From Streptomyces sp. P3 (GTDB lineage Bacteria > Actinomycetota > Actinomycetes > Streptomycetales > Streptomycetaceae): DNA of 64,000 nt. Position 1 is the first letter of the stretch; each line of letters starts with the position of its first letter. The translations under genes and the position numbers were made by a program. Where the stretch lies: the NCBI GenBank assembly GCA_016893485.2, contig JAFEKX020000001.1:3100001-3164000 (forward strand). The letters run 5' to 3'. Shown here piece after piece: positions 9,739 to 19,463 of this stretch. The notes below the pieces were generated by a model. That model was not told where the DNA came from, did no database searches, and was given only the letters and a program-made list of their open reading frames with translations.

Positions 9739-10028
9739 ATGAGGCCACCAGGGAAGTCCCGGCGCCTCGTGCTGGCGCTGATCGGAAGGGTGGCCGCCGT
9801 CACGACACCGTTGTCGGTGTCCGCCCACGCAGGACCAGTGGAAGAAGCTCGACAAGATCGCCGCCGCGCACTCCGCGCTCGGCGTCGCGGACTCCGGCTC
9901 GGTGCTGCGACTGGCCGACGGCACCTCGGCCGTACAGCAGGCGAAGGTCGCCGCGGCTCCCGGCCGGCGCGAAGACCGTCGTACGGACGAGCCGGTTCAG
10001 CCAGACCAAGTTGAACCAGATCCGGTGA
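9739..10028 (+). pseudogene. Truncated secreted protein of unknown function
   Basis: ATG 9739 opens a signal peptide: MRPPGKSRRLVLALIG, then a hydrophobic stretch ending SVSAHA. After a break near 9835 the next frame gives DQWKKLDKIAAAHSALGVADSGSV and LADGTSAVQQAKVAAA, and after another break near 9960 AGAKTVVRTSRFSQTKLNQI. That makes only about 95 residues, ending at a TGA at 10026-10028. Just downstream a further coding-like stretch (VTAGVIVTSATTIGLKML, then SDAAEYVGGGLKSVTKGI, to about 10197) suggests that more of this gene, or a second small gene, has been cut up. I do not recognise the family. Confidence 0.4.
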
Positions 10029-10200
10029 CAGCGGGGGTGATCGTCACCTCGGCGACGACGATCGGCCTGAAGATGCTGCGGCGGCGAGGTCCGGCGACGT
10101 CAACTCGGCTGGCCGGGGCTCGCGTTCGGACGCGGCGGAGTACGTCGGCGGCGGCCTGAAGTCCGTAACGAAAGGCATAACGGACAGTAGGCGGTAAAGG

Positions 10201-10618
10201 CAGACGAGCCGGGCCGTACGCCGGGTTCTGTTTCCGGGAGGGCCTCACGATCCTCCCGGCGACGGCCATCCATCTAGGACCGGTGTTGCCACCGGCCTCG
10301 TGCGGTCTACCCGGGAACTCGGGCGGGCAGCCCTCGAACGTTCCCGCAGGAGCCCCGTTCCATTCCTGGGAAGGAACTCCCTTTTGACCTTGCTCCGGGT
10401 GGGGTTTACCTAGCTGCCCAGGTCACCCTGGGCACTGGTGGTCTCTTACACCACCGTTTCACCCTTACCGGAGACCGAAGTCTCCGGCGGTCTGTTTTCT
10501 GTGGCACTGTCCCGCGGGTCACCCCGGGTGGCCGTTAGCCATCACCCTGCCCTGTGGAGCCCGGACGTTCCTCGGGAAGTCCCCTAAGGGCACTCCACGC
10601 GACCGTCCGCCCGGCTCG
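10201..10618 (-). ncRNA. rnpB: RNase P RNA, class A
   Basis: Read on the minus strand, the RNA starts CGAGCCGGGCGGACGGTCGC and contains the universally conserved elements: GAGGAACGTCCGGGCTCCAC (P4 5' side), CAGGGTGATGGCTAACGG, ACAGTGCCACAGAAAA, GGTAAGGGTGAAACGGTGG, AGACCACCAG, and near the end CGGTCCTAGATGGATGG (P4 3' side). The 3' end folds back on the 5' end (CGAGCCGGGC with GCCCGGCTCG). It is the catalytic RNA that removes 5' leaders from pre-tRNAs. Length is about 418 nt, as in Streptomyces. Both ends are estimated to a few bases. Confidence 0.97.
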
Positions 10619-10823
10619 TCTGCCGTGTCGACCATGCTACCGGGCGGGCACCGGCCCCTCGACCGTCACGACCGTCACCCGATCCCGACGGCCCGCCCGG
10701 TTCCACCACCCCACCACCCCACCGGCTCGCCCAATCTCACCGCCTGACCGCCTGACCGCCTCACCGCTCCACCGCCTCACCGCCCCGACCGATCCCCCGC
10801 CCCTCCCTACCCCCGCCCCCGCC

Positions 10824-11816
10824 TCAGCCCTCCGCCCCTGGCAACCCTGCCCAGCCCCGACCGATCCCCGGCCTCGGCCGGCCCCGCCACCCCAGCGCAC
10901 CCGCCTCGGTCACCGGCACCGGCACTGCCACCGCCGCCGCCCGTTCCGCCCTCCGGACCCCCGGCCCCGCCGTCGCCAGCACCGACCCCGCCAGGATCAG
11001 CGTGAACGCCACCGCGATGCCGACCGTCAGGTTCTCGCCCAGGAACAGCGCGCCCGCCGCCACGGCCACCGCCGGGTTGACGTACGTGATCACCGTCGAG
11101 CGGGTCGGGCCGACCTCCTTGATCAGCTCCAGGAAGGCCACGAACGCCACCGCCGTGCAGATCACGCCCAGGCCGGCGAGGGAGGCCAGGACGTGCGCGG
11201 ACGGGACCGAGGAGGGCCAGGTCACCGCGGCCGCGGGGGCGTAGACGATCGCCGCCAACGCCAGGCAGGGCGCGGTCAGTTGGAGGGTCGGGACGTCCTT
11301 CAGGTAGCGGGCCGCTATCAGCGGGGCCGTCGCGTAGCCGAGCACCGTCAGCAGCACCTCCGCCAGCGAGCGCGCGTCGCCGCCCGTCAGATGCGGGACC
11401 GTGAGGACGGTGACCCCGGACAGGCCGAGGGCCAGGCCCGCCACACGCCGGGTGCCCAGCCGCTCGGTGTCGCCGAAGAAGCGGGCCATGAGCACGCCGA
11501 CGATCGGTACGCCCGCGATGAGCAGTCCCGCCGTAGAGCTGGACAGGTGCCGTTCCGCGTCGGTGAGCGTGAACCACGGGCCGATGATCTCGATGCACGC
11601 GAAGGCCAGCATCGGGCGCCAGTGCGCGCGGACCGTGCGGGTCAGGCCGCCCTGGCGCAGCGCGAAGGGAAGCAGGAGTACGGCGCCCAGGGCGCAGCGC
11701 GTGAAGACGACCATGGACGGGGAGAGCGGGGCGTCCACCGCCACCTTGATCATCAGGTAGGGGATGCCCCAGACCACGCCCATCAGGGAGAACAGGAACC
11801 AGCCGCGTGCAGTCAT
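10824..11816 (-). CDS. DMT-superfamily (EamA) transporter
   Basis: The 330-residue product has ten predicted membrane helices arranged as two EamA repeats. The first contains VVWGIPYLMIKV and the second the matching ITYVNPAVAVAAGALFLGENLTVG. Proteins of this family export amino acids, metabolites or drugs. It is preceded on the same strand by the AraC-type regulator, 22 nt away, which suggests co-transcription and control by it. The frame is intact. The C-terminal 45 residues are an Arg/Gly/Pro-rich tail, beyond the usual family length. Confidence 0.87.
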   Translation of the reverse strand: MTARGWFLFSLMGVVWGIPYLMIKVAVDAPLSPSMVVFTRCALGAVLLLPFALRQGGLTRTVRAHWRPMLAFACIEIIGPWFTLTDAERHLSSSTAGLLIAGVPIVGVLMARFFGDTERLGTRRVAGLALGLSGVTVLTVPHLTGGDARSLAEVLLTVLGYATAPLIAARYLKDVPTLQLTAPCLALAAIVYAPAAAVTWPSSVPSAHVLASLAGLGVICTAVAFVAFLELIKEVGPTRSTVITYVNPAVAVAAGALFLGENLTVGIAVAFTLILAGSVLATAGPGVRRAERAAAVAVPVPVTEAGALGWRGRPRPGIGRGWAGLPGAEG

Positions 11817-11838
11817 ACGGCGAGGATGCGCCGCCCCC

Positions 11839-12674
11839 TCACCGGGAGTCTTGAACGCTGTTGCGGTAGGCCGCCGGTGTCACCCCGAGCACCCGCCGGA
11901 ACCACCGGGTCAGATGCGCCTGGTCGGCGAACCCCACCTGCGCGGCCACCTCGGCGGGCCGCCCGCCCGCGTCCAGGAGTCCGCGGGCCCGGGTCACCCG
12001 GTACTGGGCGAGCCAGGCGTACGGGGGTATCCCCATCGTCGTGCGGAAGGCGCGCAGGAGTTGGTAGCGGGAGAGGCCGAAGTCCGCGGCCAGGGGGAGA
12101 GAGAGGGCGGGGTCAGCAACTCGTCCGCCAGGCGGTCCCTCACCGCGTGGGCGACCCAGGCCGCGCCCGGGATCTCGTCCGGTGCCGGGCCGGACGTGGA
12201 GTGGCGGCGGGCCAGTGCCGTCAGCAGCCACGGGAGGCGGGACTCGGCCTCCAACGGGTCGGGGCAGGCGCTGAGTTCGGTGTGCGCGAGGCGCAGCGCC
12301 ACGGCGAGTTCGGCGTCGTCGAGGAGGGGTTCGCGGAAGTGCGGGAGGCCGCCGAGGGTGCCGTCGGTCAGGAGGGCCGGGTCGGCGTAGAGGGCGCGGT
12401 AGGCGTAGCCCTCGGTGGGGGTGCCCGGGCCGCCGGTGTGCATCTCGCCGGGGGCGAGGACGACGATGGAGCCCGGGCCGGTGCGGATGTGGCCGCCGCG
12501 GTAGTCGATGAGTTCGGAGCCGCCGACGCAGACGCCGATCGTGAACTCCTCGTGGGCGTGCGGGGCGTAGACATGGCGGTCGAACCGGGCCGTCAGCAGG
12601 TCGAGCGGCGGGCCGCAGCGGCCCAGTCTCGCCCTCGTCCACAGTGCCTGTTCACGTGCGCTCACCGGGCGCAC
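11839..12674 (-). CDS. AraC-family transcriptional regulator (one frame break)
   Basis: The N-terminal cupin-like sensor (HAHEEFTIGVCVGG, IVVLAPGEMHTGGP) is followed by the AraC helix-turn-helix pair: LAADFGLSRYQLLRAFRTTMGIPPYAWL and EVAAQVGFADQAHLTRWFRRVLGVTPAAY. The two parts lie in different frames, with the break near 12113 inside a CTCTCTCCCC stretch. GTG 12674 follows GGAGGAG and is taken as the start. Its gene lies directly upstream of the EamA transporter on the same strand, and regulators in this arrangement often control the exporter in response to its substrate. Confidence 0.82.
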
Positions 12675-12713
12675 CCCTCTCCTCCATAGGGTGCAACGCC
12701 CCGGGGCCGCGTG

Positions 12714-13362
12714 TCATGCCGGGCCGAGCGCCCGTTCCAACGCGTCGAAGGCCGCGCACAACCGTGCCCGATGGTCTTCTACGAGTCCTTCCGCGGCCTC
12801 TCCCGCGAAGACGCGGCGCGCGGTGGTGACGTAGACCGTGCGGTACGCGGCGACGGTCAGGGCCGCGGTCAGGGCGGGGGTCGGGGTGTCAGCGGGCGGT
12901 CTCGGTGAGGGCGGCGGCCAGCGCGTTCTCCATCTCCTCCAGGGCCTCGCGGCCTCGGGCACGCAGGGCGGGCGAGTCGGCGACGACCTCCCAGAAGTCG
13001 GGGAATCCGCTGTCGGGGCCGCCCAACGGGTGCCGCTGGTCGAGGAGTTCGAGGGCGAGGCGGCGCAGCGCGGCGAGCGGGGTCTCGCCGGGGGCACGGT
13101 CGCGTACCGCCGCGCTGAATATCGCGACCGCCTCCGGGATGCGGTCGAGGAACAGGTCTTCCTTGCGCGGGAAGTAGTTGAAGACGGTCATCGTCGACAC
13201 CTCGGCGGCGCGCGCGACCTCCGCCACCGACACCTGGTCGAAGCCGCGCTCCCGGAACAGCGCGGAGGCGACGTTCGAGATCCGCTGCCGCGTCGCCCGC
13301 TTCTTGCGCTCTCTCAGCGGCAGCTCGGCCGCGTCCTTGCTCTCTCTCACTCGCTCGCTCAC
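12714..13362 (-). CDS. TetR-family regulator (one frame break)
   Basis: The DNA-binding domain is clear: RISNVASALFRERGFDQVSVAEVARAAEVSTMTVFNYFPRKEDLF. The C-terminal half reads HPLGGPDSGFPDFWEVVAD and then, after a break near 12895, continues as TPALTAALTVAAYRTVYVTTARR to the stop at 12714. GTG 13362 is chosen because the HTH then starts about 20 residues in. The gene is divergent from the FAD monooxygenase with 45 nt between the start codons, a layout in which the TetR protein usually represses both genes. Confidence 0.82.
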
Positions 13363-13370
13363 GAGAACAG

Positions 13371-13399
13371 TGTAGCCAACATAATTTTTAGTGACTACA
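13371..13399. promoter_or_regulatory. Divergent operator/promoter between TetR and monooxygenase genes
   Basis: The 45-nt gap is strikingly AT-rich for this genome. It contains TGTAG at 13371 and CTACA at 13395 as outer inverted arms, and inside them TAGTGACTA (13389-13397), a palindrome resembling the operators of many TetR repressors. Position between the two start codons would let one bound dimer block both promoters. The operator role is inferred from motif and position. Confidence 0.5.
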
Positions 13400-13407
13400 A
13401 TCTGACC

Positions 13408-15028
13408 ATGAGCGCTGCCACGAACACCCACATCGACACCCACATCGACACCCCCGTCGACTCCCCGTCGACACCGGTACGGACTACGACGTCGCCATCG
13501 CCGGAGCCGGGCCCATCGGGCTGCTGCTCGCCTGTGAGCTGCGGCTCGGCGGGGCCCGCGTGCTGGTCGCGGAGCGGCTGGCGGGGGTGGACGAGACCGT
13601 CAAGGCGGGCGGGATCAACACCCTCACCGCCGTCTCCCTCTACCGGCGGGGGCTGCTGCCCGCGCTGACCGAGGTGCAGGCCGAGACGGCGAACAGCATG
13701 AAGGAGTTCCTGCGGACCCAGAGCCGCGAGGGCGCCGCCCCGCCGCCGAAGTCCGCCGGGCACTTCGCCGGGATCACCCTGCGGGCCGATCTCCTCGACA
13801 CCTCGGACCCGGCCTTCGCGGAGGTCGGTCCGCCCGGTGAGGTCGGTCGGTTCGTCCCGCAGGCCCCGCTGGAGCGGCTGCTCGGCCGGCCGGCGCGCCG
13901 ACGAACTCGGCGTCGAAGTGCGCAGGCAGGTCGAGCTGACCGGTTTCGACTCCGACGAGGACGGCGTGACCGTCCATCTCGCCGCTACGGACGGCTCCGC
14001 GCCGCAGGCCGTTCGCGCGGGCTGGCTGGTCGGCTGCGACGGCGGGCGCAGCCTCGTGCGCAAGCTCGCCGGCATCCAGTTCCCGGGCACCGCACCGGAG
14101 ATCACCGGCTACCAGGCGCTCGCCGACCTGACCGGCACCGAGGGACTGAAGCACGGCTGGAACGCCACCGCCACCGGGATGTACACCTACGGCCCGATGC
14201 CCGGACGGATGGTCTCCATCGAGTTCGACGGGCCGCCCACCGACCGTCAATCCCCGGTCACCACCGAGGAGTTGCAGGCCAGCGTGCGCCGGGTGACCGG
14301 CGTCGACGTCACCGTGCACGCCCTGCGCACGGTGACCCGGTTCACCGACAACTGCCGTCAGGCGGACACCTATCGGTCGGGCCGTGTGCTGCTCGCGGGC
14401 GACGCGGCCCACGTCCACTCGCCGTTCGGCGGCCAGGGCCTCAACCTCGGTGTCGGTGACGCGATGAACCTGGGCTGGAAGCTCGCCCTGGTCGTCAGCG
14501 GCCGGGCACCCGTCGGACTCCTCGACACCTACACCGCCGAACGGCATCCGATCGGCGCCTGGGTGCTCGACTGGACCCGCTCCCAGATCGCGGTGATGCG
14601 CCCCGACGCGCACGCCCGTGCCCTGCGCGGGGTGATCTCCGACCTCGCGGCCACGCCCGACGGCACGACGTACTTCGTCAAGCGGATCTCCGGCGCCTGG
14701 CAGCGCTACGACCTCCCGGCGACCACCCCTGACCGGCCGCAGCGCCCCCGACCTCGAACTCGCCGACGGCACCCGCCTCGGCGACCACCTCCACACCGGC
14801 CGCGCCCTCCTCCTCGACCTCACCGACGACCCGAAGCTCCGTGCCCGCGCGGCCGGTTACGAGGGTCTGGTGGACGTCCTGACCACCACCTGCGCCCACC
14901 ACCCCGAACTCGCGGGCCTGTTGGTCCGCCCGGACGGCATCACCGCGTGGGCGGCGGACACGGACGGCACCGAGGACGACCCCTCGGACGCGCTGCACCT
15001 GTGGTTCGGCGCGCCGGTCGGCGCTTGA
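13408..15028 (+). CDS. FAD-dependent aromatic monooxygenase (three frame breaks)
   Basis: The FAD-binding GxGxxG lies in DYDVAIAGAGPIGLLLACEL, and the second FAD motif GD is in VLLAGDAAHVHSPFGGQGLN, as in PHBH/UbiH-class hydroxylases that use NAD(P)H and O2. The DG motif appears as WLVGCDGGRSLVRKLAGI. The reading runs ATG 13408 (a short THIDTHID repeat), break near 13470, break near 13895 (RP to ADELGVEV), break near 14745, and ends in a thioredoxin-like tail, PDLELADGTRLGDHL to LWFGAPVGA. About 539 residues is normal for the family with this tail. The adjacent TetR gene suggests induction by a toxic aromatic substrate. Confidence 0.82.
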
Positions 15029-15061
15029 CCCTGCCGTAACGTCAGCGTCTGTACTGGTCCC

Positions 15062-15840
15062 ATGCGGATCGGAGAACTCGCCGCGACCGTCGGCGTCACC
15101 ACGCGGACCGTCCGGCACTACCACCACCTGGGCCTGCTGCCGGAACCCGGGCGGCTCGGCAACGGCTATCGCGACTACGGCCTGCGCCATGCCGTCGTCC
15201 TCGCCCGGATCCGGCGGCTCACCGAGCTGGGCCTCGGGCTGGCCGAGGTGCGGGACGTGCTCGCGGACGACGCGGGGCGGGACCTCGTCGAGGTGCTCAC
15301 CGAACTCGACGAGGACCTCGCCCGGCAGGAGTCCGCGATCCGCGAACGCCGGGCCCGGCTGCGCACCCTGCTGGACGCGGGCGAGCTGACCGGCGAGGCC
15401 GCCGCACTCCCCGAACTCACCGCGCTGTTCGCGGAGTTGACCCATGCCTCCGCACCCGTCCCGGATTCGCCGATGGCCGCCAAGGACCGCGAGATGCTCG
15501 CCCTGCTCGACACCGTGGCGGCCCCCCGGAGGAGCGGGCGCGGATCATGGACGTGATGGGCAGTGCCCTCGCGACACCGGACGCGGTGGCCCGGGCGCAC
15601 GAGGCGTACGCGCTGCTCGACGCGCTCGCCGACCCCGCGCACCCCGTCGACCCGGCCGACCCGCGCGTGGACGCGGCGGCCCGCGCCCTCGCCGCCTGCA
15701 TCCCCGCCGCGCTGCTCGCCGAGGCGGAACCCGTCGACCACGACAACGGCTTCCTGCGCGCCTTCTACGCCGACTTCGCCCCGGCCCAGGCCGTGGCGAT
15801 CCGCCGGGCGCTGCGGATCGCCACCCGGGGGCGGCCGTGA
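15062..15840 (+). CDS. MerR-family regulator (one frame break)
   Basis: MRIGELAATVGVTTRTVRHYHHLGLLPEP is a classical MerR winged helix, followed by RDYGLRHAVVLARIRRLTELGLGLAEVRDVL and a coiled-coil dimerisation helix. After LLDTVA the frame breaks near 15522 in a run of six Cs. The C-terminal effector domain resumes as EERARIMDVMGSALATPDAV and ends RIATRGRP. Total length is about 259 residues. The stop TGA overlaps the GTG of the next gene, so the membrane protein downstream is translationally coupled to it. Confidence 0.83.
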
Positions 15841-16459
15841 GAACCGCGGGCGTACTCCTCCGGCACGAGCTGCGGCTGCTGGCCGGCCTGGCGCTGTGGC
15901 TCACCCGGCGGAGCCAAGTGACCGACGGCGGGCGGGCGTTCGGGTACGCGCGAGGGCAGGGGGCGATGACGGCCGGGCTGGTGTTCGTGTGCGTCATCGA
16001 GTCGCTGTGCATGTCCGTCCTGCTGCGGGGCTGGCCGCGGACCCACCATGTGGTGCTCGCCCTGGACGTCTACACCGTCGTGTTCCTGCTCGGCCTGCAC
16101 GCGGCGACCGTGGTCCGCCCGCACGTCCTGGAACCGGACGCGCTCCGCGTCCGCCGGGGGCCCAGGTCGACCTGCGCATACCGCTGGCCCAAGTGGAGTC
16201 CGTACGGCGGGAGTCGCGCATGACGCACACCCCGGCCGACGGCGAACTCGCCCTCCCCGTCGGCTCGCAGACCACCGTCACCCTCCAACTCGCCGAGCCC
16301 GTCGCGCACTTCACGTTCTTCGGCCGACGGCGGGAGGTGCGCACCGTGCGCTTCCACGCGGACGACGCCGATGCCCTCGTCACGACCCTTCGGCCGCTGG
16401 TGGAGGAGGTCAGGCGGGCGCGAACCGTACCTTCGACGTCCCCGGGTCCGCCTGAGTGA
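15837..16459 (+). CDS. Hypothetical membrane protein coupled to the MerR gene (one frame break)
   Basis: It starts at GTG 15837 overlapping the MerR stop. Hydrophobic segments are visible at LLRHELRLLAGLALWL, GAMTAGLVFVCVIESLCMSVLL and HVVLALDVYTVVFLLGLHAATV, followed by a soluble PH-like C-terminal half (LRIPLAQVESVRRESR, TTVTLQLAEPVAHFTFFGRRREVRTV). The frame breaks near 16160 within CGGGGGCCC. Its 3' end overlaps the convergent RNB gene by about 50 nt. No function is assigned; the MerR protein may control it. Confidence 0.65.
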
Positions 16460-17838
16460 GACGGACGCGGAGCCGTTCACCCAGCGGCAGCGGAGTCGTG
16501 CCGCCTTCGAGCCGGGCGACGACCGCCGGGACATCCAACTGGACCCTTCCCACGGTGGGTTGGCGTTCCTCGACGTCCACCACGTAGCCGTCGAAGAGGT
16601 CGCCGACGCGGTCCTTCAGGAGGGCCGCCTCGACGATGTCGACGCACTCGCGCTCGACGGTGCCCGCGAGGCGGTTGCCGTCGGCCATCTGCTTTGGGAG
16701 GGCGTCGAGTCCGGCCAGGACCCAGGCGGGCGGGGCGCCGGGGGCGAGGCAGAGTTCGGCGGCGTAGCGGTCGACCAGTCGCCGTAGGGGTGCCGTGCAG
16801 TGGGTGTAGGGGCGGCGACCGCCGCGTGGGTGGTGACGGGCGGGAGGTTGCCGTCGCGGAAGACCGTGTAGCCGGCGCCGCGCAGCAGGGCCGTGCACTC
16901 CTGGAGGAAGGCCGCGTGGTGCGGGAGGTGCGGGTCGAGGGAGCGGATGAGCTCGGCGTACGACATGTGGTGCGGCCAGTCGATGTGCAGCGCGTGCGCG
17001 GTGCGGTGGAGGCGGCCCACCGCACCGTCCGGGGCCGTGGGGAGGGTGCGCAGGACGCCGGTGCCGTGGGTGAGCATCAGGTCGGCGGCGGCCATGCCGG
17101 TGAGCAGGGAGATCTGGGCGTTCCAGCCGTCGGCGGGGAGCGGGGCGCGGTAGCCGAGTTCGTAGGCGTGGTCGCGCTCGACGATCTCCTGCTCGGGCAC
17201 GTTGAGGGAGATGCCGCCGCGCTCGACCTCCAGCCGTTCGCGCGCCTCGCCGATGTCCTTGAGCAGCGCGAGCGGTTCCTCGGCGGTGCCGGTGTCGATC
17301 CGCCGCTGCACGGTCGCGTAGTCGAGCTTGGCCCGGCTGCGGACCAGCGCCCGGCGGACGTCGACGGCGACCGTACGGCCGTCCGCGTCCAGGTCGAGCG
17401 TCCACAGCACCGCGGGCCGCGGCACGTCCGGCAGCAGACTCGCGGCGCCCTCGCTCAGCAGCGGCGGGTGCAGCGGGGTCTTCTCGTCCGGGAAGTAGAG
17501 GGTGGTGACCCGCCGGTGGGCCTCCGCGTCCAGCGCCCCGCCCGGGGCCACGAAGGCGGCGACGTCCGCGATGGCGTACCGGACCCGGAAACCGCTCCCC
17601 CTACGGGACAGGTGCATCGCCTGGTCCAGGTCCATCGACGTGGGCGGGTCGACGGTGAAGAAGGGGATGTCGGTCGCGTCCTCGGCGGCCGGCGGCGGGG
17701 CCTTCGCGGCGGCCTCCGCCTCCGCGAGCACCTCCGGCGGGAAGCTCTCGGGCACGCCCAGTTCGGTACGGAGCGCGGTGAGGGCGGCGCGGAGCGGGGC
17801 TTCGGGGTGCCGGTCACCCGGATACGGCGGCTGGGCAT
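16410..17838 (-). CDS. RNB-domain ribonuclease (two frame breaks)
   Basis: This is an RNase II/R-type 3'-5' exoribonuclease. The active-site motif is VDPPTSMDLDQAMHL, with the metal-binding aspartates, followed by YAIADVAAFVAPGGALD and FPDEKTPLHPPLLSEGAASLLPD. At the C-terminal end of the domain YTHCTAPLRRLVDRYA is the conserved RNA-binding segment. It is reached only after a break near 16815; another near the start (17800) separates MPSRRIRV from EAPLRAALTALRTELG. At about 476 residues it is the short actinobacterial form, with no cold-shock or S1 domain recognisable. It is divergent from yaaA. Confidence 0.85.
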
Positions 17839-17930
17839 GACACGAGCGTAGGCACAATCCGCCCGCCCGCACCCTTTACGCTGGCGCAGGCCCCCACGTA
17901 AGCCAGAAGTTCCCTAAGGAGAAACCCGCC

Positions 17931-18712
17931 GTGCTCGTCCTGCTGCCTCCTTCCGAAGGCAAGGCCTCCTCCGGCCGCGGTGCCCCCTCAAGCCGGAGTC
18001 GCTGTCGCTGCCGGGACTCACCGGGGCCCGCGCGGCCGTACTCGACGAACTCGTCGACCTGTGCGCCGCCGACGAGGACAAGGCACGCGAGGTCCTCGGC
18101 CTCAGCGAGGGACTGCGCGGCGAGATCGCCAAGAACGTCGACCTGCGCACGGCGGGCGCGCGGCCCGCCGGGGAGATCTACACGGGCGTCCTCTACGACG
18201 CCCTCGACCTGGCCTCGCTGGACACCGCCGCGAAGAGGCGCGCCGCGCGCTCGCTGCTGGTCTTCTCCGGGCTGTGGGGCGCGGTGCGGGTGACGGACCG
18301 GATTCCGTCGTACCGCTGCTCGATGGAGGTACGACTGCCCGGGCTCGGCGCGTTGGGCACGCACTGGCGGGCCCCGATGGCGGCGGCGCTGCCGGAGATC
18401 GCCGGGGACGGGCTGGTCCTTGACCTGCGGTCGGCGGCGTACGCGGCGGCGTGGAAGCCGAAGGGGGAGGTCGCGGGGCGGACGGCGACCGTACGGGTGC
18501 TGCACGCGCCGACGCGGAAGGTCGTCAGCCACTTCAACAAGGCGACGAAGGGGCGGATCGTACGGACTCTGCTGACCTCGGCGGGGGCGCCGGGGACGCC
18601 GGCGGAGCTGGTGGAGGCGTTGCGGGACCTCGGGTACGTGGTGGAGGCGGAGGCGCCCTCGCAGGCGGGGCGGGCGTGGGCGCTGGACGTGCTGGTGGAC
18701 GAGATTCACTGA
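17931..18712 (+). CDS. yaaA: Peroxide stress protein YaaA (one frame break)
   Basis: GTG 17931 starts [11 protein letters not shown], the family signature at the very N-terminus. After a break near 17985 the reading continues [56 protein letters not shown] and ends with [14 protein letters not shown] and [13 protein letters not shown]. YaaA proteins have a DNA-binding fold and limit iron-dependent oxidative damage in E. coli. Restored length, about 260 residues, is normal. Confidence 0.85.
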
Positions 18713-18821
18713 GCGGCGGGCCGGCGGGCGGGAGTCGGTCAGGCGGGTGCGTCGACCACGGCTCGTTGCAGTATGCGCAATGGGCTTTGCGTGTGGTGCA
18801 TCGGCTCGGCAGGATGAGGCC

Positions 18822-19463
18822 ATGTCTTCCTCGCCGTCGCCTTCCTTCTCCCTGCTCGGTCTCGCTCCCGTGCTGCCCGTCGTCGTCATCGAGGACGTCG
18901 CCGACGCGGTGCCGCTCGCGCGGGCGCTGGTGGCGGGCGGGCTGCCCGCGATCGAGGTGACCCTGCGGACGCCGGTCGCGCTGGACGCCCTGCGGGCCAT
19001 CGCGGGTGAGGTGCCGGAGGCCGTGGTCGGGGCCGGGACCGTGGTGACTCCGGGGCAGGTGAAGGAGTGCGTGGCGGCGGGGGCGCGGTTCCTGGTGAGT
19101 CCCGGGTGGACCGAGCTGCTGCTGGAGGCGATGCAGGGGTCCGGGGTGCCGTTCCTGCCGGGGGTGTCGACCACGTCCGAAGTCGTCGCGCTGTTGGAGC
19201 GCGGGGTGCGGGAGATGAAGTTCTTCCCGGCGCAGGCCGCGGGCGGTACGGCGTATCTCAGGTCGCTGGCCGGGCCGTTGCCGCAGGCGCGGTTCTGTCC
19301 CACCGGCGGGATAGGGGTCGACTCCGCGCCCGACTATCTGGCGTTGCCCAACGTCGGCTGTGTGGGCGGGAGTTGGATGATCCCCGCGGATGCGGTGGCC
19401 GCGCGTGACTGGGCGCGGGTCGAGGGGCTGGCCCGGGAGGCGGCGGCGCTGCGCTCAGCGTAG
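18822..19463 (+). CDS. eda: 2-dehydro-3-deoxy-phosphogluconate (KDPG) aldolase family protein
   Basis: The 213-residue TIM-barrel lyase cleaves 2-keto-3-deoxy-6-phosphogluconate to pyruvate and glyceraldehyde-3-phosphate. The catalytic glutamate is in AIEVTLRT (E45) and the Schiff-base lysine in REMKFFPA (K133). The phosphate-binding loops [11 protein letters not shown] and FCPTGGIG are intact. ATG 18822 is the start. No gluconate or Entner-Doudoroff neighbours are present, so the physiological substrate is open. It converges on, and overlaps by nine bases, the RNase H/phosphatase gene. Confidence 0.88.
   Translation: MSSSPSPSFSLLGLAPVLPVVVIEDVADAVPLARALVAGGLPAIEVTLRTPVALDALRAIAGEVPEAVVGAGTVVTPGQVKECVAAGARFLVSPGWTELLLEAMQGSGVPFLPGVSTTSEVVALLERGVREMKFFPAQAAGGTAYLRSLAGPLPQARFCPTGGIGVDSAPDYLALPNVGCVGGSWMIPADAVAARDWARVEGLAREAAALRSA

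Noticed and set aside
10554..12689. A 711-residue plus-strand open frame across rnpB, EamA and AraC
   Set aside because: It crosses a structural RNA and is antisense to two well-supported genes.
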